Assembly (NCBI RefSeq): GCF_038595055.1
Contig: NZ_CP152002.1
Span: 4,632,501 to 4,696,500 of the forward strand
Reading direction: 5' to 3'
From: Paenibacillus sp. FSL R7-0345
Lineage (GTDB): Bacteria > Bacillota > Bacilli > Paenibacillales > Paenibacillaceae
Length of the DNA stretch: 64,000 nt
Below are positions 17,328 to 26,224 of this stretch, one piece after another (position 1 is the first letter of the stretch; the number at the start of each line of letters is the position of its first letter). The translations under genes and the position numbers were made by a program. The notes under the pieces were generated by a model that made no database searches, was not told the DNA's origin, and saw only the letters and a program-made list of their open reading frames with translations.

Positions 17328-17996
17328 TTACACCATTTCTGCTATCAGCTTGCCCATCAGGGCGTTTGACAGTACAGCGGGCACTCCTGCTGAAGCGGCC
17401 CACTGTCTATGCTGCTCCACATAGCCCATACAGTCAAGTACCAGGACATCAGCCTCGTCCCGGAGCCGCTCTGCAGCGGCGCGAAAATCGCTTTCCGTTC
17501 CGGTATAAGGCGAAGCCGCAGCAAAGGGAACCCTCGCGCCGGAAGCGGCGAATTTCTCATTCATGGCCTCCTCCTGCTCCGGCAGCGGACCGATCAGCCC
17601 CAGCCGGCGGCCGCCCAGCATAGCCTGCACAACAGGCGGAATAATCTGATCCGGCTCCAGCAGATGGGCACGATTCGTATGCAGCCCCGGAAAAACACCA
17701 GTGCAAAGCAGCAGAATCGTAGTGATTCCGTCTGCCTCCATCGTATCAATCTTCTCCTGCAGCACCGGCGCAATCCGCTCCCGTGAAATAACAGCCGCCG
17801 TACCGTCGGCCATCCGGGTAGTCAGCACATACTCTCCGGCCTGCGGACTAAACAGTTCATACACCTGCTCAGCAGTATAGCCGTCCAGTACCCCGGCCTG
17901 GACAAGCCCTGCCCGGCCTTCCAGACATTTCTCAAGAATGGGCGCGACATCCGAACGGGGAGTCTGGCCGATTGTAATCATGCCGATATTATTCAT
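17328..17996 (-). CDS. AroM family protein
   Basis: 222 residues, starting MNNIGMITIGQTPRSD, the characteristic opening of AroM proteins, and about the length of E. coli AroM. The middle has LLLCTGVFPGL and the C-terminus VLDCMGYVEQHR; two cysteines in these places resemble the racemase superfamily. The biochemical role of AroM is not established to my knowledge. The start at 17996 was chosen for GGAGGG 7 nt upstream; an upstream in-frame ATG at 18032 lacks one. Its place among peptidase and racemase genes suggests a role in the same pathway, not in aromatic synthesis. Confidence 0.82.
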   Translation of the reverse strand: MNNIGMITIGQTPRSDVAPILEKCLEGRAGLVQAGVLDGYTAEQVYELFSPQAGEYVLTTRMADGTAAVISRERIAPVLQEKIDTMEADGITTILLLCTGVFPGLHTNRAHLLEPDQIIPPVVQAMLGGRRLGLIGPLPEQEEAMNEKFAASGARVPFAAASPYTGTESDFRAAAERLRDEADVLVLDCMGYVEQHRQWAASAGVPAVLSNALMGKLIAEMV

Positions 17997-18090
17997 GCTA
18001 TTCCCTCCTGACAATCCCTGTCTCTTTATCACCCTAGTTCCAAAATTCTCCTCCGCTGTTCTTCCCTCAGCTTAAAATCCGATATACAAA

Positions 18091-18114
18091 TGGCGCTGAA
18101 CAGCTTCAGCGCCA
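18091..18114 (-). terminator. Perfect 10-bp hairpin between DUF1177 and AroM genes
   Basis: TGGCGCTGAA (18091-18100) and TTCAGCGCCA (18105-18114) close a 4-nt loop. Only TTTGTAT follows on the minus strand, so it may be a partial terminator or an mRNA stabiliser that sets the DUF1177 to AroM ratio. Confidence 0.5.
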
Positions 18115-18128
18115 CCGTCTCCTAAATA

Positions 18129-19079
18129 TTAAAGGGACGCCACTGCCGGCCGGCCCAAGGTCTGCAGCACATTCATTGAACCATACAATTCTGTAATCCG
18201 CGCGAACTCTTCCTCGTTATAAAAGGAACATGTCCCCTGAGTCACTTCTTTGGCCGTTTCAATGGCAAAACGCACAGCCTGTGCGATATCTACTTCATGG
18301 CTTGCACCAGTTCCGCAGCCGGGAACCATGGACTGGGCCGTAATAGCGAGACCCACAACCGGAGCTGATGTTGCTACTGCCGGCTGGAGGATCGAGTTGA
18401 TGTGGTACAGCCCGTTTCCGTAAGGTGTAATATCCTGAGTTGTCACCGGGAAAGTAACCGGATACTGGCCGGTCGTCATTTCTTTAATCCGCAGCAGATC
18501 CTCGCTTACCCGCAGAATGTAGCCTTCCTTAACTGTAGGCGAAATAGCGATACCTTTGTGGTTGACCACACGGTTGCCTTTGGTCGTGTCGATCGACAGG
18601 ACGGCTTCCATCTCAGGCAGCACCTCATGCTCGTTCATCTGCAGAATATCTACAGGAGAATCCATGAAATCTACCGGCTCATGCGGCAGCGTCGGTGCAT
18701 CCGGGCAAATATGGGTTGTAATCAGCACATCGCCTTTTAAAACATCCCCTTTGGACTGCATGTCCGCCAGCTTGAGCGCTGCTGCTACAGCTGCAACGGC
18801 CCCGTCTGCATCAGAGACAATTCCGATCCGGCTTGGCCGGGCGCCGATTCCGCCGAGACGGCCGACAATGCCAAAAGTAGGCGCGCTGCCCCCATTTAAT
18901 TTCCCCTCGCTGCCCGGAATCGTGATTTTAACGAATTCTGTGCTGCCTTTTTCTCCCTCCACCTTTTGAACAAGGACCTCAATCCCCGGATATGCAGAAA
19001 ATAACTGTCTGATCTGCTCCCCGTTCACATATGCACTGTCCATTGTGTTCATTACCGTAATCGTTTGCTGAAGTGCCAT
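18129..19079 (-). CDS. DUF1177 family protein
   Basis: 316 residues of a conserved family whose function I do not know to be established. Visible conserved segments are TFGIVGRLGGIGARPSRIG, ITTHICPDAPTLPHEPVDFMDSP and MVPGCGTGASHEVDIAQAVRFA. The ICPDAPTxPH and GCGTGASHEVD motifs hold possible metal or catalytic residues. The ATG has GGGAGGGA upstream. It is the first gene of a unit that continues through the AroM-like, aminopeptidase-like and racemase-like genes, next to a PucR regulator and a peptide importer. The family name is confident; any enzymatic role is open. Confidence 0.82.
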   Translation of the reverse strand: MALQQTITVMNTMDSAYVNGEQIRQLFSAYPGIEVLVQKVEGEKGSTEFVKITIPGSEGKLNGGSAPTFGIVGRLGGIGARPSRIGIVSDADGAVAAVAAALKLADMQSKGDVLKGDVLITTHICPDAPTLPHEPVDFMDSPVDILQMNEHEVLPEMEAVLSIDTTKGNRVVNHKGIAISPTVKEGYILRVSEDLLRIKEMTTGQYPVTFPVTTQDITPYGNGLYHINSILQPAVATSAPVVGLAITAQSMVPGCGTGASHEVDIAQAVRFAIETAKEVTQGTCSFYNEEEFARITELYGSMNVLQTLGRPAVASL

Positions 19080-19357
19080 TCCAATTCCCTCCCGGATGTC
19101 GTTCTTAAGATTGTGATGTTAGCATTTATACTATCGCAAAGTCAGAAATGTCCACAATGTACCGCCCTGCCAAAACTGAAGCCGGTTTCTTGTGCTTTGC
19201 AGATAAACCTTACGTCCCGCGTATGCTCTCTTCCTTGCCGCAAATATTTTATAGAAGAAGTAGGCATACCCTTTTGAAAGCAGCCGTGATATGGTAGCTT
19301 AAGACGCACATAGACAAGAACTTTTACCGAAATGAATACAGATCAGGAGGTTTTTTT

Positions 19358-20383
19358 ATGCTACAGCAACAGCTGGCGGCGGCATTGCAATCAGAGGCGG
19401 AGGCGGCGGGGTTCTCGGGTTCTTTTCTCGTAAAAAGCACCGGGGCAGCTGTGGTCTCCGGCACATACGGGTACGCTAACAAATCAGACCGGACCTTCAA
19501 CCGTCCAGATACAAGGTTCGGAATTGCCTCCGGCTGCAAGCTGTTCACCGCCATTGCGGTCTGCCAGCTGATTGAGCAAGGCAGGCTTGCACTCGATAGC
19601 AACGTCATGGATATTCTGGAGCGGACTCATTTCCCCCGTTTCAGTGCCGAATTTACGGTGCATCAGCTGCTGACCCACAGCTCCGGAATTCCGGATTATT
19701 TTGATGAAGAAACGATGAACGATTTCACTGAGCTGTGGAGAACCCGGCCGATGTATCTGCTCAGACGGCTTGAGGATTTTTTGCCGATGTTCCATGAACT
19801 TCCAATGGCTTCAGAACCGGGCGCCAGATTCCATTACAACAATGCCGGATACATTCTGCTTGGACTGCTCGTTGAGAAGCTCAGCGGGCTTACCTTTACG
19901 GACTATGTGGAGCAGCATATTTTTGCCGCATGCCAAATGGAGGCTTCGGGATACTTCGAACTGGACGCGCTGCCCGGTAACACGGCTCAAGGATACATTG
20001 TAAAAGACGACGGCACATGGACCACCAACGTCTATTCCATCCCGGTTAAAGGGGGCGCCGACGGCGGCGCATTCACAACGGCTCCTGATATGCTGCTGCT
20101 GTGGGAGGGACTGCTTCAGCACAAGCTGCTTGGCCCGGAAATGACCGCCCGGCTGTTAACGCCGCATATTCATGTAGATAAGGACGACCACTATGGCTAT
20201 GGGGTGTGGATTACGAAGCGGGACGGCGAAGTGTATAAATATCATGTGATGGGCTATGATCCCGGCGTATCCTTCCACTCTGCTTATTATCCGGCCGGCA
20301 AAGCGATAGCTACCGTCCTCTGCAATGAGAGCCGGGGAGCTTACCGGATGCTGAAGACTATAGAGAAGTGTCTGGACAGATAA
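19358..20383 (+). CDS. Serine hydrolase of the class C beta-lactamase/PBP-like family
   Basis: 341 residues. The catalytic pattern is SGCK (Ser58, Lys61), YNN (Tyr160) and a late HVMGYDPG segment in place of the KTG box. This matches the Beta-lactamase (PF00144) family, whose members include esterases, D-aminopeptidases and cell wall enzymes. No signal peptide is visible, so it is probably cytoplasmic and not an antibiotic-degrading enzyme. The ATG follows AGGAGG 7 nt upstream. It is divergent from the DUF1177 operon; given the family's D-aminopeptidase members it could belong to that pathway, but this is speculative. Confidence 0.85.
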   Translation: MLQQQLAAALQSEAEAAGFSGSFLVKSTGAAVVSGTYGYANKSDRTFNRPDTRFGIASGCKLFTAIAVCQLIEQGRLALDSNVMDILERTHFPRFSAEFTVHQLLTHSSGIPDYFDEETMNDFTELWRTRPMYLLRRLEDFLPMFHELPMASEPGARFHYNNAGYILLGLLVEKLSGLTFTDYVEQHIFAACQMEASGYFELDALPGNTAQGYIVKDDGTWTTNVYSIPVKGGADGGAFTTAPDMLLLWEGLLQHKLLGPEMTARLLTPHIHVDKDDHYGYGVWITKRDGEVYKYHVMGYDPGVSFHSAYYPAGKAIATVLCNESRGAYRMLKTIEKCLDR

Positions 20384-20404
20384 GAAAGCTGAGGCGACAA
20401 CACT

Positions 20405-21058
20405 TTGAAAAATAAAATAATAATGGCCATCATGATCCTGTCACTTGTCACTTCGCTAATGACCTTTACGCAATCTTACTTACATTCAGCCAATGCCGGC
20501 CAGCAGATCCGAAGCGACATATTTGATCTGTCCGAGCGGCAAATGAAGGATGCTATCGCTATTGGACAGGTTGATCTGCAGACGATTACGGAATTTCGCT
20601 CAGAACAGAGCCTTCCAGTACTCGAAAATACCATGCCAGGCCGGCAGCCGGCAATCAGCGTCAACACCCCCTATTACTACATCGCGATGATGTCTTACAA
20701 TGCTTTTAGCCAGGGCCGGCAGTACACACTTAATGATGCAAAAAAGATCAACGAACAATTTTCCGGTCTTGGGCAGCTGGGTTTCGGCGTAAAAGCATCC
20801 GGGGATAACGCAAATTTTACTGACCATATCACCATTACGCTGAAGCAAGGTTCAACGATACTGCTGCCTGACAGCATAACCGGAAAAGGCGGACTGGCTG
20901 AGGCGGACGGAGCCGGCAGCTCCAGCTACTCTACAATGCTGATTCCCTATTTCGATAACAGCAGAATCGACTTCAGCCAGCCCGCCGAGCTGATCTACCT
21001 GGATGAAGAACAGAGACAGTCCGTAATCTATCAGGTGGATTTTGCCAAAATAAAATAA
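20405..21058 (+). CDS. Exported or membrane-anchored protein of unknown function
   Basis: 217 residues. It begins with a basic-hydrophobic segment (KNKIIMAIMILSLVTSLMTF) that can act as an uncleaved anchor or signal peptide. The remainder is a soluble domain with no motif I recognise. It starts 21 bp after the beta-lactamase-like gene from a TTG preceded by GAGGCGA, so it is probably its operon partner. A terminator follows. Confidence 0.65.
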   Translation: MKNKIIMAIMILSLVTSLMTFTQSYLHSANAGQQIRSDIFDLSERQMKDAIAIGQVDLQTITEFRSEQSLPVLENTMPGRQPAISVNTPYYYIAMMSYNAFSQGRQYTLNDAKKINEQFSGLGQLGFGVKASGDNANFTDHITITLKQGSTILLPDSITGKGGLAEADGAGSSSYSTMLIPYFDNSRIDFSQPAELIYLDEEQRQSVIYQVDFAKIK

Positions 21059-21087
21059 AAAGGCCGCCGGGTATCCCCCGGCAGCCC
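21048..21087 (-). terminator. Intrinsic terminator of the drm-punA-pdp unit
   Basis: On the minus strand a GC-rich stem (GGCTGCCGGG pairing with CCCGGCGGCC) is followed by TTTTTATTTTATTTT. It stands back to back with a separate plus-strand terminator. Confidence 0.78.
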
Positions 21088-21089
21088 AG

Positions 21090-21126
21090 ACGTACGGAAC
21101 AGCTGCTGTCCCGTACGTTTTTATTT
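21090..21126 (+). terminator. Intrinsic terminator after the exported protein gene
   Basis: ACGTACGG and CCGTACGT arms, extended by a near-matching ACAG/CTGT, are followed by TTTTTATTT on the plus strand. Confidence 0.75.
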
Positions 21127-21136
21127 AATTGCGGAT

Positions 21137-22468
21137 CTAGTACCGTGTAACGCCGTCCTTCGTCACCAGCGCGAACACCAGCGGCTGCGGCGGAACCGGC
21201 TCACCTGAGATGCGGTAAGCCTCCAGCACCTTCGCCTCCGCTTCCCGTACCTTGCTCTCGCTGGCATCGTTCACATGCAGCACGGCAAGCGTATCGCCTG
21301 CGGCAACAGTATCGCCGACCTTCAGGGACAGCTGGATGCCGACAGCCAGATCGATCTGCGATTCCTTGGTCTCGCGGCCTGCACCGAGCAGCATCGCGGC
21401 AACGCCGATCTCCTCAGCTTGGATGCTCTCCACGTAGCCTGCGGAAGCAGCCTTCACTTCGAGGAAGCGGCTGGCCGACGGCAGCGTATCCGGCGCCTCA
21501 ACCTGCGTTACATCCCCGCCCTGCGCAGATACCATCTGCTTGAACTTCTCCAGGGCACTGCCGTCCTCGATGTGCGACAGCAGGATCGAGCGCGCTTCCG
21601 CCTCATCCTTCGCCTTGCCGCCCAGCACCAGCATCTGGCTGCCCAGAATGAGGCAGACCTCCTGCAGATCCTTCGGACCCTGGCCCTTCAGCGTCTCGAT
21701 GCCTTCCTTGATCTCCAGCGCGTTGCCGATGCCGAAGCCCAGCGGCTGATCCATATCGCTGATTACAGCCACGGTGTTACGGCCGAGATGTGTGCCGATA
21801 TCAACCATCGCCTGCGCCAGAGCAATCGAATCGTCCAGTGTCTTCATGAAGGCGCCGCTGCCGGTTTTGACGTCCAGCACGATGGCGTCGGCGCCGGCGG
21901 CGATTTTTTTGCTCATGACGGAGCTGGCAATCAGCGGAATGGATTCCACTGTTGCGGTCACGTCACGCAGCGCATACAGCTTCTTGTCGGCAGGCGTAAT
22001 GTTGCCGGACTGGCCGATAACGGCCGCGCCGATCTCCCCGACCTGGGCGAAGAACTGCTCACGGCCCATCTCCACCGAGAAGCCGGCGATGGACTCCAGC
22101 TTGTCCAGTGTACCGCCGGTATGGCCCAGCCCGCGGCCGGACATTTTGGCGACCGGTACTCCGGCAGAAGCCACCAGCGGTGCAAGCACCACAGTCGTTT
22201 TGTCGCCGACACCGCCGGTGGAATGCTTGTCCACCTTGATGCCGGCAATCGGGCTAAGATCCACCTGGTCTCCGGACATTGCCATCTCCAGCGTCAGATC
22301 GCCGGTTTCCCGCGCGTTCATTCCCCGGAAGTACACAGCCATAGCCCAGGCGGAAATCTGGTAATCCGGAATCTCGCCTTTGCTGTAACCCTGGATCAGG
22401 AAAGCAATTTCTTCACGGCTCAGTTCGCCGCCGTCTCTTTTTTTCTGAATCAGATCAACTGCACGCAT
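21137..22468 (-). CDS. pdp: Pyrimidine-nucleoside phosphorylase
   Basis: 443 residues, the normal length. The glycosyltransferase family pattern KVDKHSTGGVGDKTT binds phosphate, and KMSGRGLGHTGGTLDKLESI is the nucleoside phosphorylase signature. It converts uridine, deoxyuridine or thymidine plus phosphate to the base and (deoxy)ribose 1-phosphate. The ATG has GTGAGGTG upstream. It is the last gene of the drm-punA-pdp unit, which feeds (deoxy)ribose 1-phosphate to the phosphopentomutase. Confidence 0.95.
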   Translation of the reverse strand: MRAVDLIQKKRDGGELSREEIAFLIQGYSKGEIPDYQISAWAMAVYFRGMNARETGDLTLEMAMSGDQVDLSPIAGIKVDKHSTGGVGDKTTVVLAPLVASAGVPVAKMSGRGLGHTGGTLDKLESIAGFSVEMGREQFFAQVGEIGAAVIGQSGNITPADKKLYALRDVTATVESIPLIASSVMSKKIAAGADAIVLDVKTGSGAFMKTLDDSIALAQAMVDIGTHLGRNTVAVISDMDQPLGFGIGNALEIKEGIETLKGQGPKDLQEVCLILGSQMLVLGGKAKDEAEARSILLSHIEDGSALEKFKQMVSAQGGDVTQVEAPDTLPSASRFLEVKAASAGYVESIQAEEIGVAAMLLGAGRETKESQIDLAVGIQLSLKVGDTVAAGDTLAVLHVNDASESKVREAEAKVLEAYRISGEPVPPQPLVFALVTKDGVTRY

Positions 22469-22556
22469 TAGTTTTGCACCTCACGGATAATGGCTCCTCT
22501 AACGAGCCCGATAATTTAGTTTTCAGCTAAACAGAACACGACGGTAACGGCTCAGC

Positions 22557-23378
22557 CTACATCTTAGGGATAAAGGCCAGCACCAGCTTCAAAAAGCGCT
22601 CACGTACACGCTCTGCCGTCTCCATAACCTCAGCATGGTTCAGCGGCTGGTCCAGGATACCGGCAGCCATGTTGGTGATACAGGAGATGCCCAGCACCTC
22701 AAGACCAGCGTGACGGGCTACAATGGTCTCCGAAACGGTAGACATCCCTACAGCATCCGCACCCAGAACGCGCAGCATCACAATCTCGGCCGGGGTTTCA
22801 TAGTTCGGTCCGAGCAGACCGGCATAGACGCCTTCCTTGAACTCAAAATTCTGGGCCGCCGCTGCTTCCTTAGCCACTGCAATCAGACGGGGACTGTAAG
22901 CAGCCGACATGTCCGGGAAACGTACGCCGAGTGCGTTATCGTTCGGTCCGATCAGCGGATTGCGGCCGGTCAGGTTGAGATGATCGGTAATCAGCATCAG
23001 ATCACCCGGGGTATAGTCCTTGTTCACACCGCCGGCGGCATTGGTTACGAGCAGGCTGGTTACCCCAAGCTCCTTCATGACCCGTACCGGGAATGCCGTT
23101 GTCTCCGGGCCGTAGCCTTCATACATGTGGAAGCGGCCTTTCATCATGACTACACGGCGTCCTTCAATCAGACCAATCAGCAGCTCGCCCTCATGGCCTT
23201 CAACGGTCGATACCGGGAAATGCGGAATTTCATTATAAGGAATGACTACTTCATCTGTGATGAGATCTGCCAGCACACCCAGTCCGGAACCCAGAATCAG
23301 GCCGATTTCCGGAGCTACGGTACATTGGTCTTTAATATAGGCTACTGCCTCTTGAATGTGATTTTGAGTTACTGCCAT
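22557..23378 (-). CDS. punA: Purine-nucleoside phosphorylase (type I)
   Basis: 273 residues. The PNP pattern is visible: LILGSGLGVLAD at the phosphate site, PVSTVEGHEGELLIG, TNAAGGVNKDYTPGDLMLI and the base-binding GLLGPNYETPAEI with GADAVGMSTVSE. It splits (deoxy)inosine and guanosine with phosphate in the cytoplasm. The ATG has AAGGAGG. It lies between drm and pdp as in related Bacilli, where the gene is also called pupG. Confidence 0.94.
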   Translation of the reverse strand: MAVTQNHIQEAVAYIKDQCTVAPEIGLILGSGLGVLADLITDEVVIPYNEIPHFPVSTVEGHEGELLIGLIEGRRVVMMKGRFHMYEGYGPETTAFPVRVMKELGVTSLLVTNAAGGVNKDYTPGDLMLITDHLNLTGRNPLIGPNDNALGVRFPDMSAAYSPRLIAVAKEAAAAQNFEFKEGVYAGLLGPNYETPAEIVMLRVLGADAVGMSTVSETIVARHAGLEVLGISCITNMAAGILDQPLNHAEVMETAERVRERFLKLVLAFIPKM

Positions 23379-23410
23379 GGTTTGTTGCCTCCTTGAGGAT
23401 ATAAGGTTCG

Positions 23411-24589
23411 TTATTTAAGTTCTGCCAAAAAGCTTGTCCCGTACTGCGGCGCCTTTGCCCCGAAATTGTCGGCAATCGTAGCGGCTACGTCAGAGAAGGT
23501 CTGGCGGATGCCCAGATTTCCGGGGGTCTTGAATCTCGGGCTGTACACCAGCAGCGGCACATATTCGCGTGTATGATCCGTTCCGCTGTGGATCGGGTCA
23601 TTACCGTGGTCAGCGGAAATAATCAGCAGATCGTCTTCGCCAAGCGTGGAGAGCAGCTCAGGAACCGCCTCATCAAACACTTCCAGCGCATGTCCGTACC
23701 CTTCCGGATCACGGCGGTGCCCGTACAGGGAATCAAAGTCTACCAGGTTGGTAAACAGGAAGCCGTCAAACGGCTTGCGCAGCTCATCAATGGTGATCTG
23801 GATGCCGTGCTCATTGCTCTTGGTAGGATACGAGGCAGTAACCCCTTCCCCGGTGAAAATATCGTTGATTTTACCGACAGCAATGACATCCTTGCCGATA
23901 TCCTGCAGCGCGTTCATCACAGTCGGCTCCGGCGGCTTCACGGCATAATCATGACGGTTCGGCGTACGCTTGAAATCTCCCGGCTGGCCGACATACGGGC
24001 GGGCAATGACGCGTCCTACCGAAAATTCGGGAGCCATGGTCAGCTCGCGGGCGATTTTGCAGGCGCTGTACAGTTCTTCAAGCGGGATAATATCCTCATG
24101 GGCAGCAAGCTGGAATACACTGTCCGCAGACGTGTACACAATCCAGGCACCGGTCTTCATCTGTTCTTCGCCGTATTCCACCAGAATCTCCGTACCGGAA
24201 GCCGGCTTGTTTCCGATGACTTTGCGGCCGGTCGCCGCTTCGAATTTCTCAATCAGCTCTGCCGGGAAGCCGTCCGGATACACGTTAAAAGGAACCTCAA
24301 TCTTCAGCCCCATCAGCTCCCAGTGTCCGGTCATCGTATCCTTGCCTACGGATACCTCCTGCATTTTACCGTAATATCCGGCTGGTTCAGCTACGGGCTC
24401 AAGCGGCGGCAGGGCAGCAATGTTGGCCAGGCCCAATTTTTGCAGGTTCGGCAGCTTCAGGCCGGGTACCCGCTCCAGAATGTGTCCCAGCGTATGGGAA
24501 CCTTTATCTCCAAAACTTTCGGCATCCGGCGCTTCACCGATGCCTACACTATCAAGCACAATAAATCCGATCCGTTTAAATGAGGACAT
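23411..24589 (-). CDS. drm: Phosphopentomutase
   Basis: 392 residues of the alkaline phosphatase superfamily. The N-terminal FIVLDSVGIGEAPDA, KDTMTGHWE with the catalytic Thr, and the C-terminal ISADHGNDP with GTDHTREYVP give the two-metal site. It interconverts (deoxy)ribose 1- and 5-phosphate, linking the two phosphorylases to central metabolism. The ATG at 24589 is chosen as it gives the conserved MSSFKRIGF start; AAGGAG is 11 nt upstream. A structured leader with a terminator-like hairpin precedes it. The gene is also called deoB. Confidence 0.94.
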   Translation of the reverse strand: MSSFKRIGFIVLDSVGIGEAPDAESFGDKGSHTLGHILERVPGLKLPNLQKLGLANIAALPPLEPVAEPAGYYGKMQEVSVGKDTMTGHWELMGLKIEVPFNVYPDGFPAELIEKFEAATGRKVIGNKPASGTEILVEYGEEQMKTGAWIVYTSADSVFQLAAHEDIIPLEELYSACKIARELTMAPEFSVGRVIARPYVGQPGDFKRTPNRHDYAVKPPEPTVMNALQDIGKDVIAVGKINDIFTGEGVTASYPTKSNEHGIQITIDELRKPFDGFLFTNLVDFDSLYGHRRDPEGYGHALEVFDEAVPELLSTLGEDDLLIISADHGNDPIHSGTDHTREYVPLLVYSPRFKTPGNLGIRQTFSDVAATIADNFGAKAPQYGTSFLAELK

Positions 24590-24628
24590 TACATCATTCA
24601 CTCCTTCGCAGTATGCATAATCTGAAGT

Positions 24629-24775
24629 CTTAATAAAAGCAGGAAGAAACGGCTCTACCTTCTTCCGCAGGGCTAATCCCCCGGGGAAACCAGCGGTCTT
24701 ACAACCCGCTTGTCAGGTACCCGTTTTTTTCGCCGAAAGAACCATCCGGAGACTCTCGTGTCCGGCCATTCTTTC
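24629..24775 (-). promoter_or_regulatory. Structured leader of drm with a terminator-like hairpin
   Basis: On the minus strand the 5' end folds into a long interrupted hairpin (GAAAGAA and UUCUUUC arms enclosing CCGGA/UCCGG, positions 24775-24735). A GC-rich middle follows, and then a 9-bp bulged stem (24668-24639) with TTTTATTA. This is the layout of an attenuator. I compared it with the riboswitch classes I remember and found no convincing match. Confidence 0.45.
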
Positions 24776-24859
24776 AGTATGATTCCATCATAACTATCTT
24801 ACTCATAAAAAGCATCTTTTTAACACGTTAATGCACCAGGCAATACAGTAAGCTCCGGC

Positions 24860-24900
24860 CATCATCCGCGGGCCTTTCCTTGTCAGGCCCGCGGATGATG
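24860..24900 (-). other. 15-bp perfect stem overlapping the 3' end of xerD
   Basis: CATCATCCGCGGGCC (24860-24874) and its exact complement (24886-24900) enclose 11 nt. The distal arm lies inside the last xerD codons and the stop codon is in the loop. No T tract follows on either strand, so it may protect the mRNA end or mark processing. Confidence 0.6.
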
Positions 24901-25773
24901 GCTCTCATAGACTTCCTTCATATTTTTGCGGGCAATGCCGCTGTACACCTGGGTAGTGGAGATATCGGCATGGCCGAGCATCTGCTGGACCGACCGCAGA
25001 TCTGCTCCGCCTTCCAGCAGATGCGCGGCAAACGAATGCCGGAGGGTGTGAGGCGTAATATCCTGGCCAATCCGGGCTTCCCGCGCATATTTTTTTATGA
25101 TTTTCCAAAAGCCCTGCCGGGTCAATCGCCCGCCGAGACTGTTCAGGAATAGCGCCGGCTCCTCTTTGCCGCTGCGCAGCAGCTTGTCCCGCCATTCGTC
25201 CGTATAACCCGCTACACTGTCTGCGGCAAGCGTTCCAATCGGAATAATCCGCTCCTTGCCTGAAGCTGCGCTGCAGCGGACAAACTTCAGCCCGGTCTGC
25301 ACATCTCCGACATCCAGCGAGATCAGCTCGGAGACCCGGATACCGGTAGCATACAGCAGCTCCAGCATGGCCTTATCCCGCATTCCCTGCGGCCCCGTTA
25401 TATCAGGAGCAGCCAGCAGCCGTTCCACTTCCTCAATGCTGAGGATTATCGGCGGCTTATGGCTGGGCTTTATTTTGTCCATTTCCAGCGTCGGGTCCTG
25501 GCTGATCTGCCTGGTCTTCAGCAAATAATGAAAAAAGGCACGCAGCGATACCGTGCTCCGGTTAACAGTAGCCGCTGCCCTTCCGGCTCCGCGGAGTGCG
25601 GCAAGATACTGGAGAAGATGCGATCTTCTTATTTCATCCGGTGAAGGGATTCCCCGCTCGGCTGCAAAATCCAGAAACTGCGAAATATCCCGCCCGTAGG
25701 ATTCAAGCGTGCTTGAGGACAAGCCTTTATCTTCGGTTAGATAGTGCATAAAAGACTGCAAGTGCGACTTCAT
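24883..25773 (-). CDS. xerD: Site-specific tyrosine recombinase XerD
   Basis: 296 residues. An N-terminal SAM-like core-binding domain (1-90) precedes the catalytic domain with Arg146 (ATGIRVSEL), Lys173, His242 and Arg245 (PHTLRHSFAAHLLEGG), His268 (LGHADISTTQVY) and nucleophile Tyr277. All catalytic residues are present. It resolves chromosome dimers at dif with XerC/CodV. The order fur, yqzK, xerD, drm is conserved in Bacillales and supports XerD over other integrases. Confidence 0.94.
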   Translation of the reverse strand: MKSHLQSFMHYLTEDKGLSSSTLESYGRDISQFLDFAAERGIPSPDEIRRSHLLQYLAALRGAGRAAATVNRSTVSLRAFFHYLLKTRQISQDPTLEMDKIKPSHKPPIILSIEEVERLLAAPDITGPQGMRDKAMLELLYATGIRVSELISLDVGDVQTGLKFVRCSAASGKERIIPIGTLAADSVAGYTDEWRDKLLRSGKEEPALFLNSLGGRLTRQGFWKIIKKYAREARIGQDITPHTLRHSFAAHLLEGGADLRSVQQMLGHADISTTQVYSGIARKNMKEVYESHHPRA

Positions 25774-25902
25774 TCATTCACGCTCCCGTCTGCTCAGGCT
25801 GCTCATCGCGGCTATGCAGCATTTAGGCATATGATTTTCAAATATCATCTACAAGGCTACATTCGACAGACTTCTTGTTTTTCCCTGCTTTTGTCCCGGG
25901 TC

Positions 25903-26136
25903 TTATTCCCCATACCAGTAATATAGCCGCAGACGTTCGCCTGCATTAAGCCCGTCACTGTCAGATGGAGCATCCTGAAACGCCCGGACGGCTGAACCTT
26001 CCGGAATGTCATAATGATCAACCGGACTGATCCAGCCGCCGATCCAGTTCAGCGCATAATAGAGCAGACAGCTAAAAGCAACCAGCAGGGTCATAAAATA
26101 CAGCCGGCGCACCGTTTTCGGTATAGAGACTATCAT
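25903..26136 (-). CDS. yqzK: YqzK family small membrane protein (DUF4227)
   Basis: 77 residues from an ATG with GGGAGG upstream; a longer open frame to 26337 lacks support and would cross the fur terminator. One membrane helix (about 10-32: RLYFMTLLVAFSCLLYYALNWI) is followed by an extracytoplasmic or cytoplasmic tail. It lies between fur and xerD, as yqzK does in B. subtilis. The function is unknown. Confidence 0.78.
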   Translation of the reverse strand: MIVSIPKTVRRLYFMTLLVAFSCLLYYALNWIGGWISPVDHYDIPEGSAVRAFQDAPSDSDGLNAGERLRLYYWYGE

Positions 26137-26224
26137 TAGGATACCTCCCGTAGGTTTGGTCAAGGTCAATCGACTCGTCCTACACTTTATGCGCCGGCCT
26201 TCAGGGTTATGTATTTCCGGATTG

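Noticed and set aside
21275..22471. 398-codon frame opposite pdp
   Set aside because: Antisense shadow of a well-supported gene, caused by codon bias; no homology-like motifs.
24629..24775. Known riboswitch (cobalamin, purine, guanidine, ydaO, TPP, pfl)
   Set aside because: Conserved core motifs of these classes, as I remember them, are absent; kept as an unassigned leader.
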